Assembly (NCBI RefSeq): GCF_900106745.1
Contig: NZ_FNNV01000016.1
Coordinates: 62,001 to 126,000 of the forward strand
Reading direction: 5' to 3'
DNA: 64,000 bases
Source: Paenibacillus sp. CF384
Lineage (GTDB): Bacteria > Bacillota > Bacilli > Paenibacillales > Paenibacillaceae
The stretch's first letter is position 1, and each line of letters opens with the position of its first letter. Of this stretch, positions 16,251-26,005 are shown one piece after another. A model generated the notes under the pieces. That model made no database searches and was not told the DNA's origin. It was given only the letters and a program-made list of their open reading frames with translations. The position numbers and the translations under genes were made by a program.

Positions 16251-17095
16251 GTGGGATGGCCAAGAAGGTCGATTTGCTCCAAGTCATCGGATTTCTCATT
16301 CTATTGCTCGTTACCGTCGCCATGATTATGCCGTTCTGGTTCATGCTATCGACATCGCTCAAGACGACGAAGGAAATGTTCGTGTATCCGCCGTCCTTCA
16401 TTCCGGAGCACTTTGCTTGGGAGAACTTCAAAGAACTTTTCGTGAACTCGGAGATCAAGTTCGGACGGCAGTACATAAACAGCGTGATTGTGGCTGTATT
16501 GACGGTAATCGGAACGGTATATTCTTCTTCGTTCGTTGCTTTCGGTTTTACTCGGTACCGGGCAAGAGGAAGCCAATTTCTGTTCATGCTCGTGCTCAGC
16601 ACGCTCATGCTGCCTTATCCGGCGATTATGATTCCGCAGTTTCTGCTCTTTACGAAGCTCGGGCTCCACGATTCCTTGCTGCCGCTCATTCTGCCTTCCT
16701 TCTTTGCATCGGCCTATATGATTTTTCTATTGAAGCAATTCTTCACGACGCTGCCCAATGAGCTTTATGATGCGGGCAGAATCGACGGCTGCAGAGAGAT
16801 ACAGCTCTATTGGAGCTTAACGCTCCCGTTAGCAGGTCCGGTATTAGCGACTGTAGCGATTTTCTCCTTCCTCTGGAGCTGGAATGACCTCTTAACGCCT
16901 GTGCTGTACCTGGATTCGCAGGAGAATTTCACGCTTCCGATCGGGATGGCTGCGATGATGTCCTCGAAATTCCGCATTGCGCCGTGGAATCTTATGATGG
17001 CGGCCTCGCTGCTGTCGGTTCTTCCTATTGTTGCTCTGTTCGCAGTAGCGCAAAGACGTTTCGTCCAAGGGATCGTTCTTACCGGTATCAAGTAG
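16247..17095 (+). CDS. Sugar ABC transporter permease (MalG type)
   Basis: 282-residue partner permease with six helices and the EAA-like loop LYDAGRIDGCREIQLYWSLTLP; the usual EAA reads YDAG. The N-terminus has the PFWFMLSTSLKTTKEMF segment common to carbohydrate permeases. The ATG overlaps the previous stop (ATGA), implying translational coupling. It forms the membrane channel with the preceding protein and is served by the binding protein that follows 43 bp downstream. Confidence 0.93.
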   Translation: MSGMAKKVDLLQVIGFLILLLVTVAMIMPFWFMLSTSLKTTKEMFVYPPSFIPEHFAWENFKELFVNSEIKFGRQYINSVIVAVLTVIGTVYSSSFVAFGFTRYRARGSQFLFMLVLSTLMLPYPAIMIPQFLLFTKLGLHDSLLPLILPSFFASAYMIFLLKQFFTTLPNELYDAGRIDGCREIQLYWSLTLPLAGPVLATVAIFSFLWSWNDLLTPVLYLDSQENFTLPIGMAAMMSSKFRIAPWNLMMAASLLSVLPIVALFAVAQRRFVQGIVLTGIK

Positions 17096-17138
17096 TTGTT
17101 CACATAGTCCGTCACTACTATTAACGAGGGGGATTTGC

Positions 17139-18482
17139 ATGAGCGCAAAGGTTGGAAAGACGATGCTTAGCTTGACGCTAACGTTCGGATTAGTTGGATT
17201 GGTTGCGGCGGGATGTTCAGATGGAGGCGGTAAAGACGGGGATGTTGTCACGATCACGCACTATACGATCGATTCCCCGGATCGCACTTTCGTGGAGAAG
17301 CTAATCCCGGATTTCGAGAAAACCCATCCGAACATTAAGATTAAAGTGACCAAAGCGCCATATGAGCAATTCGACTCCAAGCTTCAATCATCCATAGCCG
17401 CCAAGAACTCTCCGGACGTCACTTCCCACTGGGGGTATGGCGGATTCATGGAGTACTACAACAAAGGGATGCTGATGGATATGACGCCTTATCTCGCTGA
17501 TTTCAAGGCATCCGACTATAACATTCCGGATGATGTCATGAACATCTACAAGGTGGACGGCAAGACTTTCGGAATCCCGCTGAATAGTTACGTGACGGTC
17601 ATGCTGTACAATAAGGACCTGTTCGACAAAGCCGGACTTGCGTATCCTCCGACGGACTACGAGGATAAGAGTTGGACTTTCGATAAGATGGTGGATTACG
17701 CGAAGAAAATGACGGTGGATTCGAAGAACTTGGCCGAGGCGCAATACGGCGTGGACTTCGGGTTCGGCGAGCGCGACCAACGGCCTTCTTATTTTGGAGG
17801 TCAAGTCTACTCCGACGATACGTGGACCAATGGCGGCAAGCCTTCTAAGATCAACCTGACGGAGCCGGACGTTATTGAAGCTTACAAGAAAGTATACGGT
17901 CTTATCTGGGATCAGAAGGTTTCTCCGACACCTGCATTCTCGAAGTCGGTTTCCGGCCAATTCGGCGATCCGTTCCTCTCCGGCAAAATCGCCATGTCCG
18001 TCGTAGGCTCCTGGAGCCTGGCGGCATCCAGCGACTTTAACTTCAAGGTCGGCGTTGCGGCGGTACCGCAAGGTCCCAATGAGAATGTAAGAAGCGTGCT
18101 GTACGTGGATCCTCTCTTCGTGCTCAAAGATTCCAAGCATCCGAAAGAAGCGCTGGAATGGATCAAATACTTGATCACGACAGACGTGCAGAAGAAGTCG
18201 ATTGAGCTGAGCGGCGGCAATCCTCCGGTCAACCAAGCGGCGGCGGAGACGTATTACAATAATTTTGAAGGCATCGATCCGGCTCAAATTAAGCAGGTGT
18301 TCGACGGCGCATACAAATACGGCTTCGAATCGTATAATCACTTGATTTCGAACTACTCGCAGATCAACGAATTGTTCATTAACGAGCTGGCTGGCGTCGA
18401 GAACGGGGACGAGAAGGTCGAAGTCGCGCTTCCGCGCATTCAGGAGAAGCTGACGAAGCTGCTGGAACGCGTCAACAAGTAA
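17139..18482 (+). CDS. Sugar ABC transporter substrate-binding lipoprotein (SBP_bac_1)
   Basis: 447-residue solute-binding lipoprotein. Signal peptide with lipobox LVAAGC (Cys about residue 27). The mature protein is a cluster-B two-lobe fold: LIPDFEKTHPNIKIKVTKAPYEQFDSKLQSS is the usual N-terminal signature, and VDGKTFGIPLNSYVTVMLYNKDLF and KHPKEALEWIKYL are characteristic. It captures a sugar or oligosaccharide for the two permeases upstream. Start ATG with GAGGGGG 8 bases upstream. The third gene of the operon; the LacI gene follows after 90 bp. Confidence 0.93.
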   Translation: MSAKVGKTMLSLTLTFGLVGLVAAGCSDGGGKDGDVVTITHYTIDSPDRTFVEKLIPDFEKTHPNIKIKVTKAPYEQFDSKLQSSIAAKNSPDVTSHWGYGGFMEYYNKGMLMDMTPYLADFKASDYNIPDDVMNIYKVDGKTFGIPLNSYVTVMLYNKDLFDKAGLAYPPTDYEDKSWTFDKMVDYAKKMTVDSKNLAEAQYGVDFGFGERDQRPSYFGGQVYSDDTWTNGGKPSKINLTEPDVIEAYKKVYGLIWDQKVSPTPAFSKSVSGQFGDPFLSGKIAMSVVGSWSLAASSDFNFKVGVAAVPQGPNENVRSVLYVDPLFVLKDSKHPKEALEWIKYLITTDVQKKSIELSGGNPPVNQAAAETYYNNFEGIDPAQIKQVFDGAYKYGFESYNHLISNYSQINELFINELAGVENGDEKVEVALPRIQEKLTKLLERVNK

Positions 18483-18572
18483 ATCAAGAGACGCGCGTCT
18501 TAGTTTGCTCTTGGCTCCAACTATGATACGGTAAGAGCAGTCATTTTTTATTCGTATAGGAGCGATATAACG

Positions 18573-19565
18573 ATGAAAGTCAGTATCTTTGATGTTGCGA
18601 AGAAATCAGGCTTGTCCGTAGTTACGGTTTCGAGGGTATTAAATAATTCATCATCCGTGCGTCAAAACAACAGGGAGAAAGTGCTTCAAGCGATGAAAGA
18701 ACTCGATTACCATCCGAACGCATCGGCTCGCAGTCTAGCCAGAGGAAAAACGGGCATCATCGGCTTGATGCTGACGACGCTTCATGATTCTTTCTTGGAT
18801 GCTGTGGTCAAGGAAATCAACGACCGGTTGGCGGAGCACGGATATTTTCTCGCGTTGTCGATCTCGAACGGCTACGAAGATACGTTTCATCGTTCCTTGT
18901 TTCAGGAGGATCGCGTAGATGGGGTCATCTTGCTGTCTCCCGTGGATGAAGATGAGTATGTGATGGAACTGAAGAAGAAGAAAATTCCGTTTATTATGAT
19001 CGATAACTCGCAGCGCAATCCTTCAGTAACTTCGATCATCGTAGACAACTTCAAGGGCGGCTACGAAGCGACGAAACACTTGATTGATCTTGGACATACG
19101 GAAATCGCGCATATTGCAGGGCCGGATTCTTTCCTCAGCAGCAGGGAACGCGAGCGGGGATTCCGCTTCGCACTCGAAGAAGCAGGTTTGCAGCCTTACG
19201 GAATGGAGCGAGGCGGCTTCGAAATTCCTACCGGTTACCGCATTGCGAAGCAGTGGATCGACGAAGGAAGCTTGCCGTCCGCGATCTTCGCTTCGGATGA
19301 TTACATTGCGGTAGGTGTGCTGAACGCTTGTATGACCTCGGGCATTCGCATACCTGAGGATGTGTCGCTCGTCGGCTTCGACGACCAGATTCTGGCCTCC
19401 GAATTTCATCCGAGGCTGACGACAGTCCGGCAACCGTCGGACCGGATCGGGCATGCCGCAGTGGAGCTGCTGCTGAACGTGATTAACGAGCCTGCCAAAC
19501 GCAGCGTGACGATGCAGATCGAGCCGGAGCTGATTGTGAGAGAATCGACGGCTCGCAGAGCTTAG
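18573..19565 (+). CDS. LacI family transcriptional regulator
   Basis: 330-residue repressor. The N-terminal LacI helix-turn-helix and hinge (SIFDVAKKSGLSVVTVSRVLNN, then YHPNASARSLARGKTG) is followed by a two-lobe sugar-binding domain (about 60-330) ending in the dimer-interface segment TTVRQPSDRIGHAAVELLL. Start ATG 18573 with AGGAG upstream. It most likely controls the operon before it through the paired palindromes at 15218 and 15283, whose central CG fits the family (inference). The inducer is probably the imported sugar. Confidence 0.93.
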   Translation: MKVSIFDVAKKSGLSVVTVSRVLNNSSSVRQNNREKVLQAMKELDYHPNASARSLARGKTGIIGLMLTTLHDSFLDAVVKEINDRLAEHGYFLALSISNGYEDTFHRSLFQEDRVDGVILLSPVDEDEYVMELKKKKIPFIMIDNSQRNPSVTSIIVDNFKGGYEATKHLIDLGHTEIAHIAGPDSFLSSRERERGFRFALEEAGLQPYGMERGGFEIPTGYRIAKQWIDEGSLPSAIFASDDYIAVGVLNACMTSGIRIPEDVSLVGFDDQILASEFHPRLTTVRQPSDRIGHAAVELLLNVINEPAKRSVTMQIEPELIVRESTARRA

Positions 19566-19596
19566 AGCGTAGACTGCCAGGGCAGGAGCTCACACG

Positions 19597-19634
19597 AAAA
19601 AACCGCGATACCATATGGGTAACGCGGTTTTTTG
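19597..19634 (+). terminator. Intrinsic terminator after lacI-type gene
   Basis: AAAAAACCGCG (19597-19607) / CGCGGTTTTTTG (19623-19634); the loop holds a further TACC/GGTA pairing. Confidence 0.88.
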
Positions 19635-19894
19635 TTTTCCGGAGGGTCGGCACAGCTTTTGTCAATTAGCAGGCGATTGATCAAGTCTTAGCAGGTGAAA
19701 CATATGCTAAGAAATTGTAGCTATTTTCCGCATGAAGTCTGTTAGTTATCTGGCGGGAGAAGAAAGTTTTGTCGAAAGTACTGCAATATGAAGCGACTCG
19801 TCTTGGGGGATTCTTTTTTCGGTATAATGGAAGGTAGTTTACAAACAGATGCCTGAATGCATACATCCAATTCTTATATAAGGGAGCTACTATC
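19635..19894 (+). other. Intergenic region with a possible weak promoter
   Basis: 260 bases without a credible gene. A TATAAT at 19823-19828 could be the -10 of the following acetyltransferase gene, but no good -35 is found at 16-18 bp. Nothing else is seen here. Confidence 0.4.
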
Positions 19895-21013
19895 ATGCTG
19901 GAATATAGAAAGGCAAGACCGGATGAACGTGAAGAATATATCGATTTAGCCAATTATGCCTTTAAGATTGACGTCGAGACCGTGCTGCCCAAAGTGTACA
20001 GCAAGGACGTCGATTATTCGGGTATCCATATGGTGGCTGCAGATGAGCAGGGACGGTTGCGCGCGCAGGTAGCCATCTACCCGGAGTCGATGAACGTAAG
20101 CGGCGTTGCGCTGCGCATCGGATACTTGGGAATTGTATCGGTGCACCCGAGAGCACGCGGGGAAGGGCATATGAAGGTGCTGATGAACAAGTGGCTGGAA
20201 GAAGCGCCTGAATCGTACGATATGGTCGTCCTATGGGGTCAGCGGCAGCGGTACGAGTATTTCGATTTTACCGTCGGAGGGGTGAAAATCAAGTATTCGG
20301 TGGGCCAGGTCAATTGCCGCCATGCTTTGAAGGACGCAGAAGTGAAGGGGCTGACCTTCCCCCCGTTGTTCGAGATCGAAGGCGCAGCGGCCTTCGCGCA
20401 TAAGCTGAATGAGGCTAGGCCTGCATTCGTTCATCGTAACGAGCAGCACATGTCGTACATTTTGCACGGACTGGAGCAGCGAGCGATCGGCGTGTTAGAC
20501 GGGGACAAGCTTATTGGCTATATCATCCTCAACAAAGAAGGCAATGAAATTACGGAGATCGCGATGGAGAATGTGAACGATGTGCCGCGCGCAATCAAAG
20601 GGTATTTGGCACATGCGGGTCAGGAATGGATCGCTGTATTCGCGCCGGACTACGAGACGGAGCTAAATGCGAGCCTGAGCAGTTTTGCCGAAAATTACGT
20701 AATTGGTACATCGGATATGTACCATATCATAGACTTTGCCCGTGTGCTTGAAGCTTATTTGACGCTTGCCCATCGGACGACCGGACTTGCACCGGGTAAA
20801 TTCTCCGCCGTGCTGGATGGCCAGCCTGTTACCGCTCGCGTGGATGAGAATGGCGTGACGGTGGAACGGTCGGCCGAGCCCGGTGCGGTCCAGCTGGATA
20901 AGAAGCAGGCGCAGACGCTTCTCCTTACTCCGCAAGGTCGTTATTCGAGAGCAAACGTGCCTGCCGGATGGTTTCCGCTTCCGATCTTCTGGTATACGGC
21001 GGATAAATTTTAA
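19895..21013 (+). CDS. Eis-like GNAT N-acetyltransferase
   Basis: 372-residue two-part acetyltransferase. N-terminal GNAT fold (about 1-150) with the acetyl-CoA loop VSVHPRARGEGHMKVLM, a second degenerate GNAT-like part (about 150-280) and a C-terminal SCP2-like sterol-carrier domain (about 290-372), the layout of mycobacterial Eis and Bacillus relatives. A C-terminal carboxylate (TADKF, ending in Phe) is typical of Eis. Eis proteins acetylate amines, including aminoglycosides in mycobacteria; the native substrate here is unknown. ATG with AGGGAG upstream. It is 23 bp from the DUF4838 gene, so probably co-transcribed. Confidence 0.88.
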   Translation: MLEYRKARPDEREEYIDLANYAFKIDVETVLPKVYSKDVDYSGIHMVAADEQGRLRAQVAIYPESMNVSGVALRIGYLGIVSVHPRARGEGHMKVLMNKWLEEAPESYDMVVLWGQRQRYEYFDFTVGGVKIKYSVGQVNCRHALKDAEVKGLTFPPLFEIEGAAAFAHKLNEARPAFVHRNEQHMSYILHGLEQRAIGVLDGDKLIGYIILNKEGNEITEIAMENVNDVPRAIKGYLAHAGQEWIAVFAPDYETELNASLSSFAENYVIGTSDMYHIIDFARVLEAYLTLAHRTTGLAPGKFSAVLDGQPVTARVDENGVTVERSAEPGAVQLDKKQAQTLLLTPQGRYSRANVPAGWFPLPIFWYTADKF

Positions 21014-21036
21014 CAGCATCAGAGGAGACGACCAAC

Positions 21037-21999
21037 ATGAAAGAAGATAAACGCGGCATACTCATTCTGCCAGAGGAGGTTGGCCCTTATTGGGCGGACC
21101 TGATTGCGCGTTCAGGCCTTAATCTGGTGGGGATCCATCCGGGCTGGGGAGCGGGAGCGCTTGAAGAGCTCGAGAAGATGCTGGAATTCGTGAAAACCCC
21201 GGTTTTTGCGCAATTCGCAGAACGGATGAAGGAGCTCAATGTGGACCTCGAGTTCGAGTCGCACGCGATGTCATGGCTTGTTCCGCGAGCGCTCTTCTCC
21301 GAGCATCCCGACTGGTTCCGTCTGGACGAGTCAGGAAATCGCAATCCGGACTTCAACTTGTGTGCTTCCAACAAGGAGGGACTTCATTTCCTAGAGGCGC
21401 GGTCAGAAGAGCTGGCTCGAGCGTTGCCTACACAATCCGGGCGATACTACTTCTGGATCGACGACGTGACGAACAGTGCCTGCCACTGTGAAGAATGCCG
21501 TACGTTATCTACTTCCGACCAGGCAATGATTTTCTACAATCATATCCTGCGGGGGATTCGGCGCTTCGATGAAGCGGCCGAGCATTGTTATCTGGCTTAC
21601 CAAGATACGATCCAAGCGCCAGTGAAGGTACAGCCCGACCCGGGGATATTCCTGGAATATGCGCCTATCTACCGCAATTCAGCCCGTCCGATTGATGATT
21701 CGGATTGTCCAGAGAATTATAAGGAGCTCGAACATCTGCCGGGTCTACTGCAGCTATTCGGACAGGATGGCGCTCAGATTCTGGAATACTGGATGGACAA
21801 CTCCAGGTTTCTAAACTGGACCAAGCCGTTGCAAGCATTGCCTTTCTACGAAGAGGTTATCCATCAGGACGCGGCGTATTATCGGAGTTTGGGGTTCAAC
21901 CGGCAGACCAGCTTCGGCGTATGGTTAGGTGAGGACTACGCGCAAGCTTTCGGCGAGCCGCCGGTTGTCGCTTATGCTCGTGCTATTCGCCGTTCGTGA
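21037..21999 (+). CDS. DUF4838-like protein (glycosidase-associated)
   Basis: 320-residue soluble protein probably with a TIM-barrel-like fold. The segment WIDDVTNSACHCEECRTLS (about residues 146-164) carries the CxCxxC signature seen in DUF4838 proteins, which occur with carbohydrate-processing genes and are related to alpha-glucuronidase-like barrels. There is no signal peptide, so it acts in the cytosol. ATG with AGAGGAG upstream. Probably co-transcribed with the acetyltransferase before it. Its 3' end overlaps the convergent VOC gene by 17 bp. It could act on a sugar imported by one of the flanking ABC systems (inference). Confidence 0.7.
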   Translation: MKEDKRGILILPEEVGPYWADLIARSGLNLVGIHPGWGAGALEELEKMLEFVKTPVFAQFAERMKELNVDLEFESHAMSWLVPRALFSEHPDWFRLDESGNRNPDFNLCASNKEGLHFLEARSEELARALPTQSGRYYFWIDDVTNSACHCEECRTLSTSDQAMIFYNHILRGIRRFDEAAEHCYLAYQDTIQAPVKVQPDPGIFLEYAPIYRNSARPIDDSDCPENYKELEHLPGLLQLFGQDGAQILEYWMDNSRFLNWTKPLQALPFYEEVIHQDAAYYRSLGFNRQTSFGVWLGEDYAQAFGEPPVVAYARAIRRS

Positions 22000-22699
22000 T
22001 GTCGGCAAACTGCTGAGAAATTCGCAGCCAATCGGCATCGTTTGGATCGCAAGCGTCAATAAGCGCCTTTAGTCGAACGTTCACAGCCGGATGGACATCG
22101 TTATGGAGCTGCAGATGAATATCCAATCCAACGAGCAGTATTTTAGCTAAGTCCTTGTTTTCGACGTTCAACGTATGGAGATCCGCAGGAAAAAACTTCT
22201 CCAGCATTCTGTACGCGGACGGGGTATCTTCTTTGGAGTACATTAAATCGAAGAGCGTCTCGAAGGGACCGGACCATTCCGCGCTCTCGATCGTCCGAAA
22301 GAAAGCCGGATTGGCAAGCTCGGTATTAGGCGTTCCGACATACAACGTATTTCCTCCCAGATCCGTGATGATAAAGCGACGATCCTCTGCCAAGTCCTTC
22401 AACTTCGATATGCGGGGGATGCCGGAGCGCGGGATTCGCCCGGTCGCTTGTTTCAAGCCGGAAGTGAAAGCCTCATAGAGACGATTGACGTCATCCACTT
22501 GCACGTAACACATTTGCGAATTTGCGGCAGGCACCAGCTTCTTGCTTCCATAGAAATGGATCTCCAGCTCACCATACTTTACAACGGCATACGTATGCGG
22601 ACGATTGGAGGTATACACGGTTTCGAAGCCCAGATGTTCATAGAAGGCAGTCTGTTCCTTGATGGAGGGACACGGGAATATAGGTTTGATTTGATTCAT
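21983..22699 (-). CDS. VOC-fold (bleomycin resistance/glyoxalase-like) protein with C-terminal extension
   Basis: 238-residue protein. Residues about 1-120 form a VOC domain (IKPIFPCPSIKEQTAFYEHLGFETVY, CYVQVDDVNRLYEAF, DLGGNTLYVGTP). The remaining 115 residues form a helical extension of unknown role (ALIDACDPNDADWLRISQQF). ATG 22699 is chosen, with AAGGGG 8 bases upstream, over an in-frame opening at 22759. Bleomycin-resistance members bind the drug; many others have unknown ligands. It is downstream of the second sugar operon but behind a terminator. Confidence 0.85.
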   Translation of the reverse strand: MNQIKPIFPCPSIKEQTAFYEHLGFETVYTSNRPHTYAVVKYGELEIHFYGSKKLVPAANSQMCYVQVDDVNRLYEAFTSGLKQATGRIPRSGIPRISKLKDLAEDRRFIITDLGGNTLYVGTPNTELANPAFFRTIESAEWSGPFETLFDLMYSKEDTPSAYRMLEKFFPADLHTLNVENKDLAKILLVGLDIHLQLHNDVHPAVNVRLKALIDACDPNDADWLRISQQFADITNGE

Positions 22700-22778
22700 T
22701 TCATAAACCCCTTTCACTCGATAATGTACTTCTACCCCTATCGTACAACATTCATGCAAATGATAAGGTTTAAGATAA

Positions 22779-22812
22779 AAAGGGGCGCTCCGGTTTAATG
22801 GAGCGCCCCTTA
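22779..22812 (-). terminator. Terminator of the second sugar ABC operon
   Basis: AAGGGGCGCTCC (22780-22791) / GGAGCGCCCCTT (22800-22811), with an A tract upstream (T on the minus strand). Confidence 0.9.
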
Positions 22813-22819
22813 AGTATGG

Positions 22820-24142
22820 TTACTTTTCCTTGCTTAATATGGCGTCGATTTCTTCAGCGATCTTCTTGGCGCCTTCTTCCGGCGTCACTTTCTTGTTCAG
22901 AATTTGATCGCCGTAAGTGATATACACCTGATCCTCTTCCGCCGTCGTTTCGGTAAACTGATACAACTTGCCTTTTTGCAGCATTTGCGAAATGATCTTG
23001 GCGTTGGACGGCATTCCTTCCGCGTTCAATATCTCTTTCTTGTCGACGACGCTCGGTCTAGGTGGAATAATGCCACGGCTGGCTGCGTCATCCGAGTAAG
23101 AGTCCGGCGTCGAGAGCGCTTCGATAACCGCCCATGCTTCATCAGCATGCTTCGTATCTTTGGAGATGGAGAAGCCTGAGTTGTGAATATAAGTGGTGAG
23201 CGGATCGATATCGGTGCTTGCCACCGGCATCGGCGCTACGTTCCATTTGAACGGCAACGTCTTATAACCGCCGATTGCCCAAGAGAAGTTCGCTTCCATG
23301 GCGATCTTGCCCGTTGCAAACGACATGCCCGTCACGTCTTGACCGCCGCCGGCCGGTGACGGAGCTACGTTGTACTTGTTGGATAGCTCACTTGTAAACG
23401 CAAGCGCAGCGATGACTTTCGGATCGTTGAATGCCGATTTCGTGCTGTCTTCGTTCAAATAGGATCCGCCATTGGTGAATACCCAAGCGCTATACCACCA
23501 TGGCCCGATTCCCGGATAGCTGGTGCCGAATTGCGCGAAACGATCGCCGTCCTTCAGCGTCAGCTTCTTGGCATCCTCCAAGTACGTTTCCCACGTCCAG
23601 TTCCCTTCCTCGTAGGATTCCCAAGGTGTTTTCAATCCGGCAGCCTTGAACATATCTTCGTTATAGAAGAAGAGCGCCGTATTCAAGTCCTGCGGAATAC
23701 CGTATTGTTTTCCGTCGTATTGATAGAACTCCAGTGACGCCGGATAGAAATCGTCTTTATTAAATGTCGAGCTGGCTTCGATATACGGATTCATGTCCAG
23801 CAGCTTGCCCTGACTTGCGAACTTCTTGAGCGGTTCGCTCATGAACAGCACATCCGGCTGCGTGCCGCCGGCAAACATCGTCGTTACCTTATCCCAGTAT
23901 TCTCCTCCGGGTATCGGTGTAACTTGTACATCGATGTTAAGCGATTTGTCTAAGTATTTATCGATCCGCGCTTTCAACACTTTCGTCGCATTCTCATCGC
24001 CGGTATACGTCATAGTAATCGTGACCTTGTCTCCGGAACCGCCTGAATTATTGTTTGAACATGCTGCAGCGAAGACGAGCGAACTAACGGCAGTGCACAA
24101 TAGCAGTAAACGGCTCCATTTGACGACTTTCTGCGTTCTCAT
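22820..24142 (-). CDS. Sugar ABC transporter substrate-binding lipoprotein
   Basis: 440-residue solute-binding lipoprotein with lipobox VFAAAC (Cys about residue 28) and a Ser/Gly/Asn-rich linker. The mature domain is SBP_bac_1: VTITMTYTGDENATKVLKARIDKYL, LFMSEPLKKFASQGKLLDMNPYI and KQYGIPQDLNTALFFYNEDMFKAAGL are typical. Start ATG with GGGGAGG upstream. Last gene of the minus-strand operon with two permeases; a strong terminator follows. Its sequence differs clearly from the binding protein at 17139, so the sugars probably differ. Confidence 0.93.
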   Translation of the reverse strand: MRTQKVVKWSRLLLLCTAVSSLVFAAACSNNNSGGSGDKVTITMTYTGDENATKVLKARIDKYLDKSLNIDVQVTPIPGGEYWDKVTTMFAGGTQPDVLFMSEPLKKFASQGKLLDMNPYIEASSTFNKDDFYPASLEFYQYDGKQYGIPQDLNTALFFYNEDMFKAAGLKTPWESYEEGNWTWETYLEDAKKLTLKDGDRFAQFGTSYPGIGPWWYSAWVFTNGGSYLNEDSTKSAFNDPKVIAALAFTSELSNKYNVAPSPAGGGQDVTGMSFATGKIAMEANFSWAIGGYKTLPFKWNVAPMPVASTDIDPLTTYIHNSGFSISKDTKHADEAWAVIEALSTPDSYSDDAASRGIIPPRPSVVDKKEILNAEGMPSNAKIISQMLQKGKLYQFTETTAEEDQVYITYGDQILNKKVTPEEGAKKIAEEIDAILSKEK

Positions 24143-24218
24143 TTGTGTTGCCTCCCCTTAATATTTAACTGCTTCACGAAACTTCAATCCGGCACGGCCT
24201 TCGACATCCCCCCTTCCG

Positions 24219-25052
24219 TTACCCTTTGATTCCGGAAACGACCACGCCTTGAATCATCTTGCGCTGGAACAAGAAGAAGATGGTGACAGTCGGAACGAGC
24301 GCGATGACGGAAGCTGCCATCAGAAGATGCCACTCCACGGTATGCAAGCCTCTAAGCGCGTTAATACCCAGTTGAATGGTTCGGAGCTGCTCGGAATTGA
24401 TATAAATGAGCGGTCCGAGGAAGTCATTCCATACGCCGTTGAATGAGAAAATGGTCACGACGCCAATAACGGGGAGCGACATCGGGATAATAATGCGGAT
24501 AAAGGTGCTCCAATAGCCGCAGCCATCGATTTTGGCGGCATCGCTGTACTCCTTGGCGATATTCATGAAGAATTGCCGGTATAGAAAGATATAGAATGGC
24601 GTCCCGAAGAAGGCCGGTGCGATTAGAGGCAAATAGGAGTCGAGCCAGCCGAGTTCTTTGAAAATGATGAATTGGGGCACCAAGGTGGTATGGTAGGGGA
24701 TCATCATGGTTGACAGCATCACGATGAAGAGAACGCCGCGTCCGGGAAACCTCAAGTTGGCGAAGCCGTAACCAACCATCGCCGAAGAGAAGACAGTGCC
24801 GCTGACGACGAACACGGCAATAAATAAGGTGTTCAGAAAGTATTTGCCGAACGGCAATATCCGAAAGATATCCGGATAGTTGGACCATCGGAATCGCGAC
24901 GGAATGACCTCCGGCGGGAATATAAACACGTCCGCATAAGGCTTAATTGAGGTTGTAATCATCCACCAAAGCGGAACGAGCAGGAATAAGGCGCCGCATC
25001 CGATAACGGCATATATAAGTGCTTTCTGCAACTGCCCGGCAGCTGATTTCAT
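24219..25052 (-). CDS. Sugar ABC transporter permease (MalG type)
   Basis: 277-residue permease with six predicted helices and the EAA-like loop YSDAAKIDGCGYWSTFIRIIIP. The ATG at 25052 is chosen because GAGAGGAG lies 8 bases upstream and it overlaps the previous stop by 4 bp (ATGA); an in-frame opening at 25088 would overlap the upstream gene by 40 bp. It pairs with the next upstream permease. The ATPase is not encoded here. Confidence 0.93.
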   Translation of the reverse strand: MKSAAGQLQKALIYAVIGCGALFLLVPLWWMITTSIKPYADVFIFPPEVIPSRFRWSNYPDIFRILPFGKYFLNTLFIAVFVVSGTVFSSAMVGYGFANLRFPGRGVLFIVMLSTMMIPYHTTLVPQFIIFKELGWLDSYLPLIAPAFFGTPFYIFLYRQFFMNIAKEYSDAAKIDGCGYWSTFIRIIIPMSLPVIGVVTIFSFNGVWNDFLGPLIYINSEQLRTIQLGINALRGLHTVEWHLLMAASVIALVPTVTIFFLFQRKMIQGVVVSGIKG

Positions 25053-25945
25053 CCCCGATTCTCCTCTCCGCTCGCATAATACACCCATTTTCTCGAGGTC
25101 GCGAACAATAAGACGGTCACCAGCAGAATGATCAAGAACAAGACCCAGGCAAGAGCGGAAGCATAGCCCATTTTGAAAAACTTAAAGGCGTTCTGGTACA
25201 AATACATCGCATAGAACAGCGTAGCGTTATCAGGCCCGCCATTGGTGATGACGTAGGCCTCCGTGAACGTCTGGAACGCACTGATCATTCCGATGATCAG
25301 ATTAAAGAAAATCACGGATGTCATCATGGGGATCGTGATCTTCCACAGCTTCATCCATTTGCTGCAGCCGTCGATTTCGGCAGCCTCGTACAATTCGGTG
25401 GGAATGCCCTGAAGTCCGGCCAAGTAAATAATCATTCCGCCTCCTGCGCCCCAGACGCTCATAAGGACCAATGACGGGAGCGCCCAATCCGGACTGGCAA
25501 TCCAGCCAGGACCCTGAATGCCGACGTAAGAGAGAAGAAGGTTAATGACACCGAAGTCAGGATTCAGTACCCACATCCACATGAGCGAAACGGCGACACC
25601 CGATAAGATGGCGGGGAAATAGTAAATCGTCCGCCAGACGGACAACCCTTTTATTTTCTGATTGAGCAGCAGTGCAATGCAGAAGCCGAATGCGATGCCG
25701 AGCGGAACGGCGGTTACGACGTAGATGACCGTCACTCTCAGCGAGATCCAGAACTTCTTGTCATGAATGAGCGTGTTATAATTGTCTGCGCCAATCCACT
25801 TGGACGGTGTAAGCAAATCCCAATCCGTCAGGCTGACATAAAAAGCGGTGATCAAGGCTCCCAACACAAATACGACGAAACCGACAATCCACGGAGCGAT
25901 GAACAGATAACCTGCGACTGCCTCGCGTTTTCCCTCTTTTCCCAC
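25049..25945 (-). CDS. Sugar ABC transporter permease (UgpA/MalF type)
   Basis: 298-residue permease, first gene of the minus-strand operon. Six helices and EAA loop LYEAAEIDGCSKWMKLWKITIP. The GTG at 25945 lies 8 bases after GAGG. A cre-like site lies about 60 bp upstream, so catabolite control by CcpA is likely. Divergent from the AraC-type gene at 26124, its probable activator. Confidence 0.93.
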   Translation of the reverse strand: MGKEGKREAVAGYLFIAPWIVGFVVFVLGALITAFYVSLTDWDLLTPSKWIGADNYNTLIHDKKFWISLRVTVIYVVTAVPLGIAFGFCIALLLNQKIKGLSVWRTIYYFPAILSGVAVSLMWMWVLNPDFGVINLLLSYVGIQGPGWIASPDWALPSLVLMSVWGAGGGMIIYLAGLQGIPTELYEAAEIDGCSKWMKLWKITIPMMTSVIFFNLIIGMISAFQTFTEAYVITNGGPDNATLFYAMYLYQNAFKFFKMGYASALAWVLFLIILLVTVLLFATSRKWVYYASGEENRG

Positions 25946-26005
25946 TGCTCTTTCACCTCACGCTGTGTTGCATTCATATTTGATTTGCCACTTCACCTGT
26001 TGAAT

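Noticed and set aside
17388-18341. 317-residue open frame on the minus strand
   Set aside because: Fully antisense to the sugar-binding lipoprotein, rich in unlikely His/Arg content, no ribosome binding site: a mirror of the coding strand.
19800-19828. Strong promoter before the Eis-like gene
   Set aside because: TATAAT is present but nothing close to TTGACA stands 16-18 bp upstream; kept only as a weak candidate.
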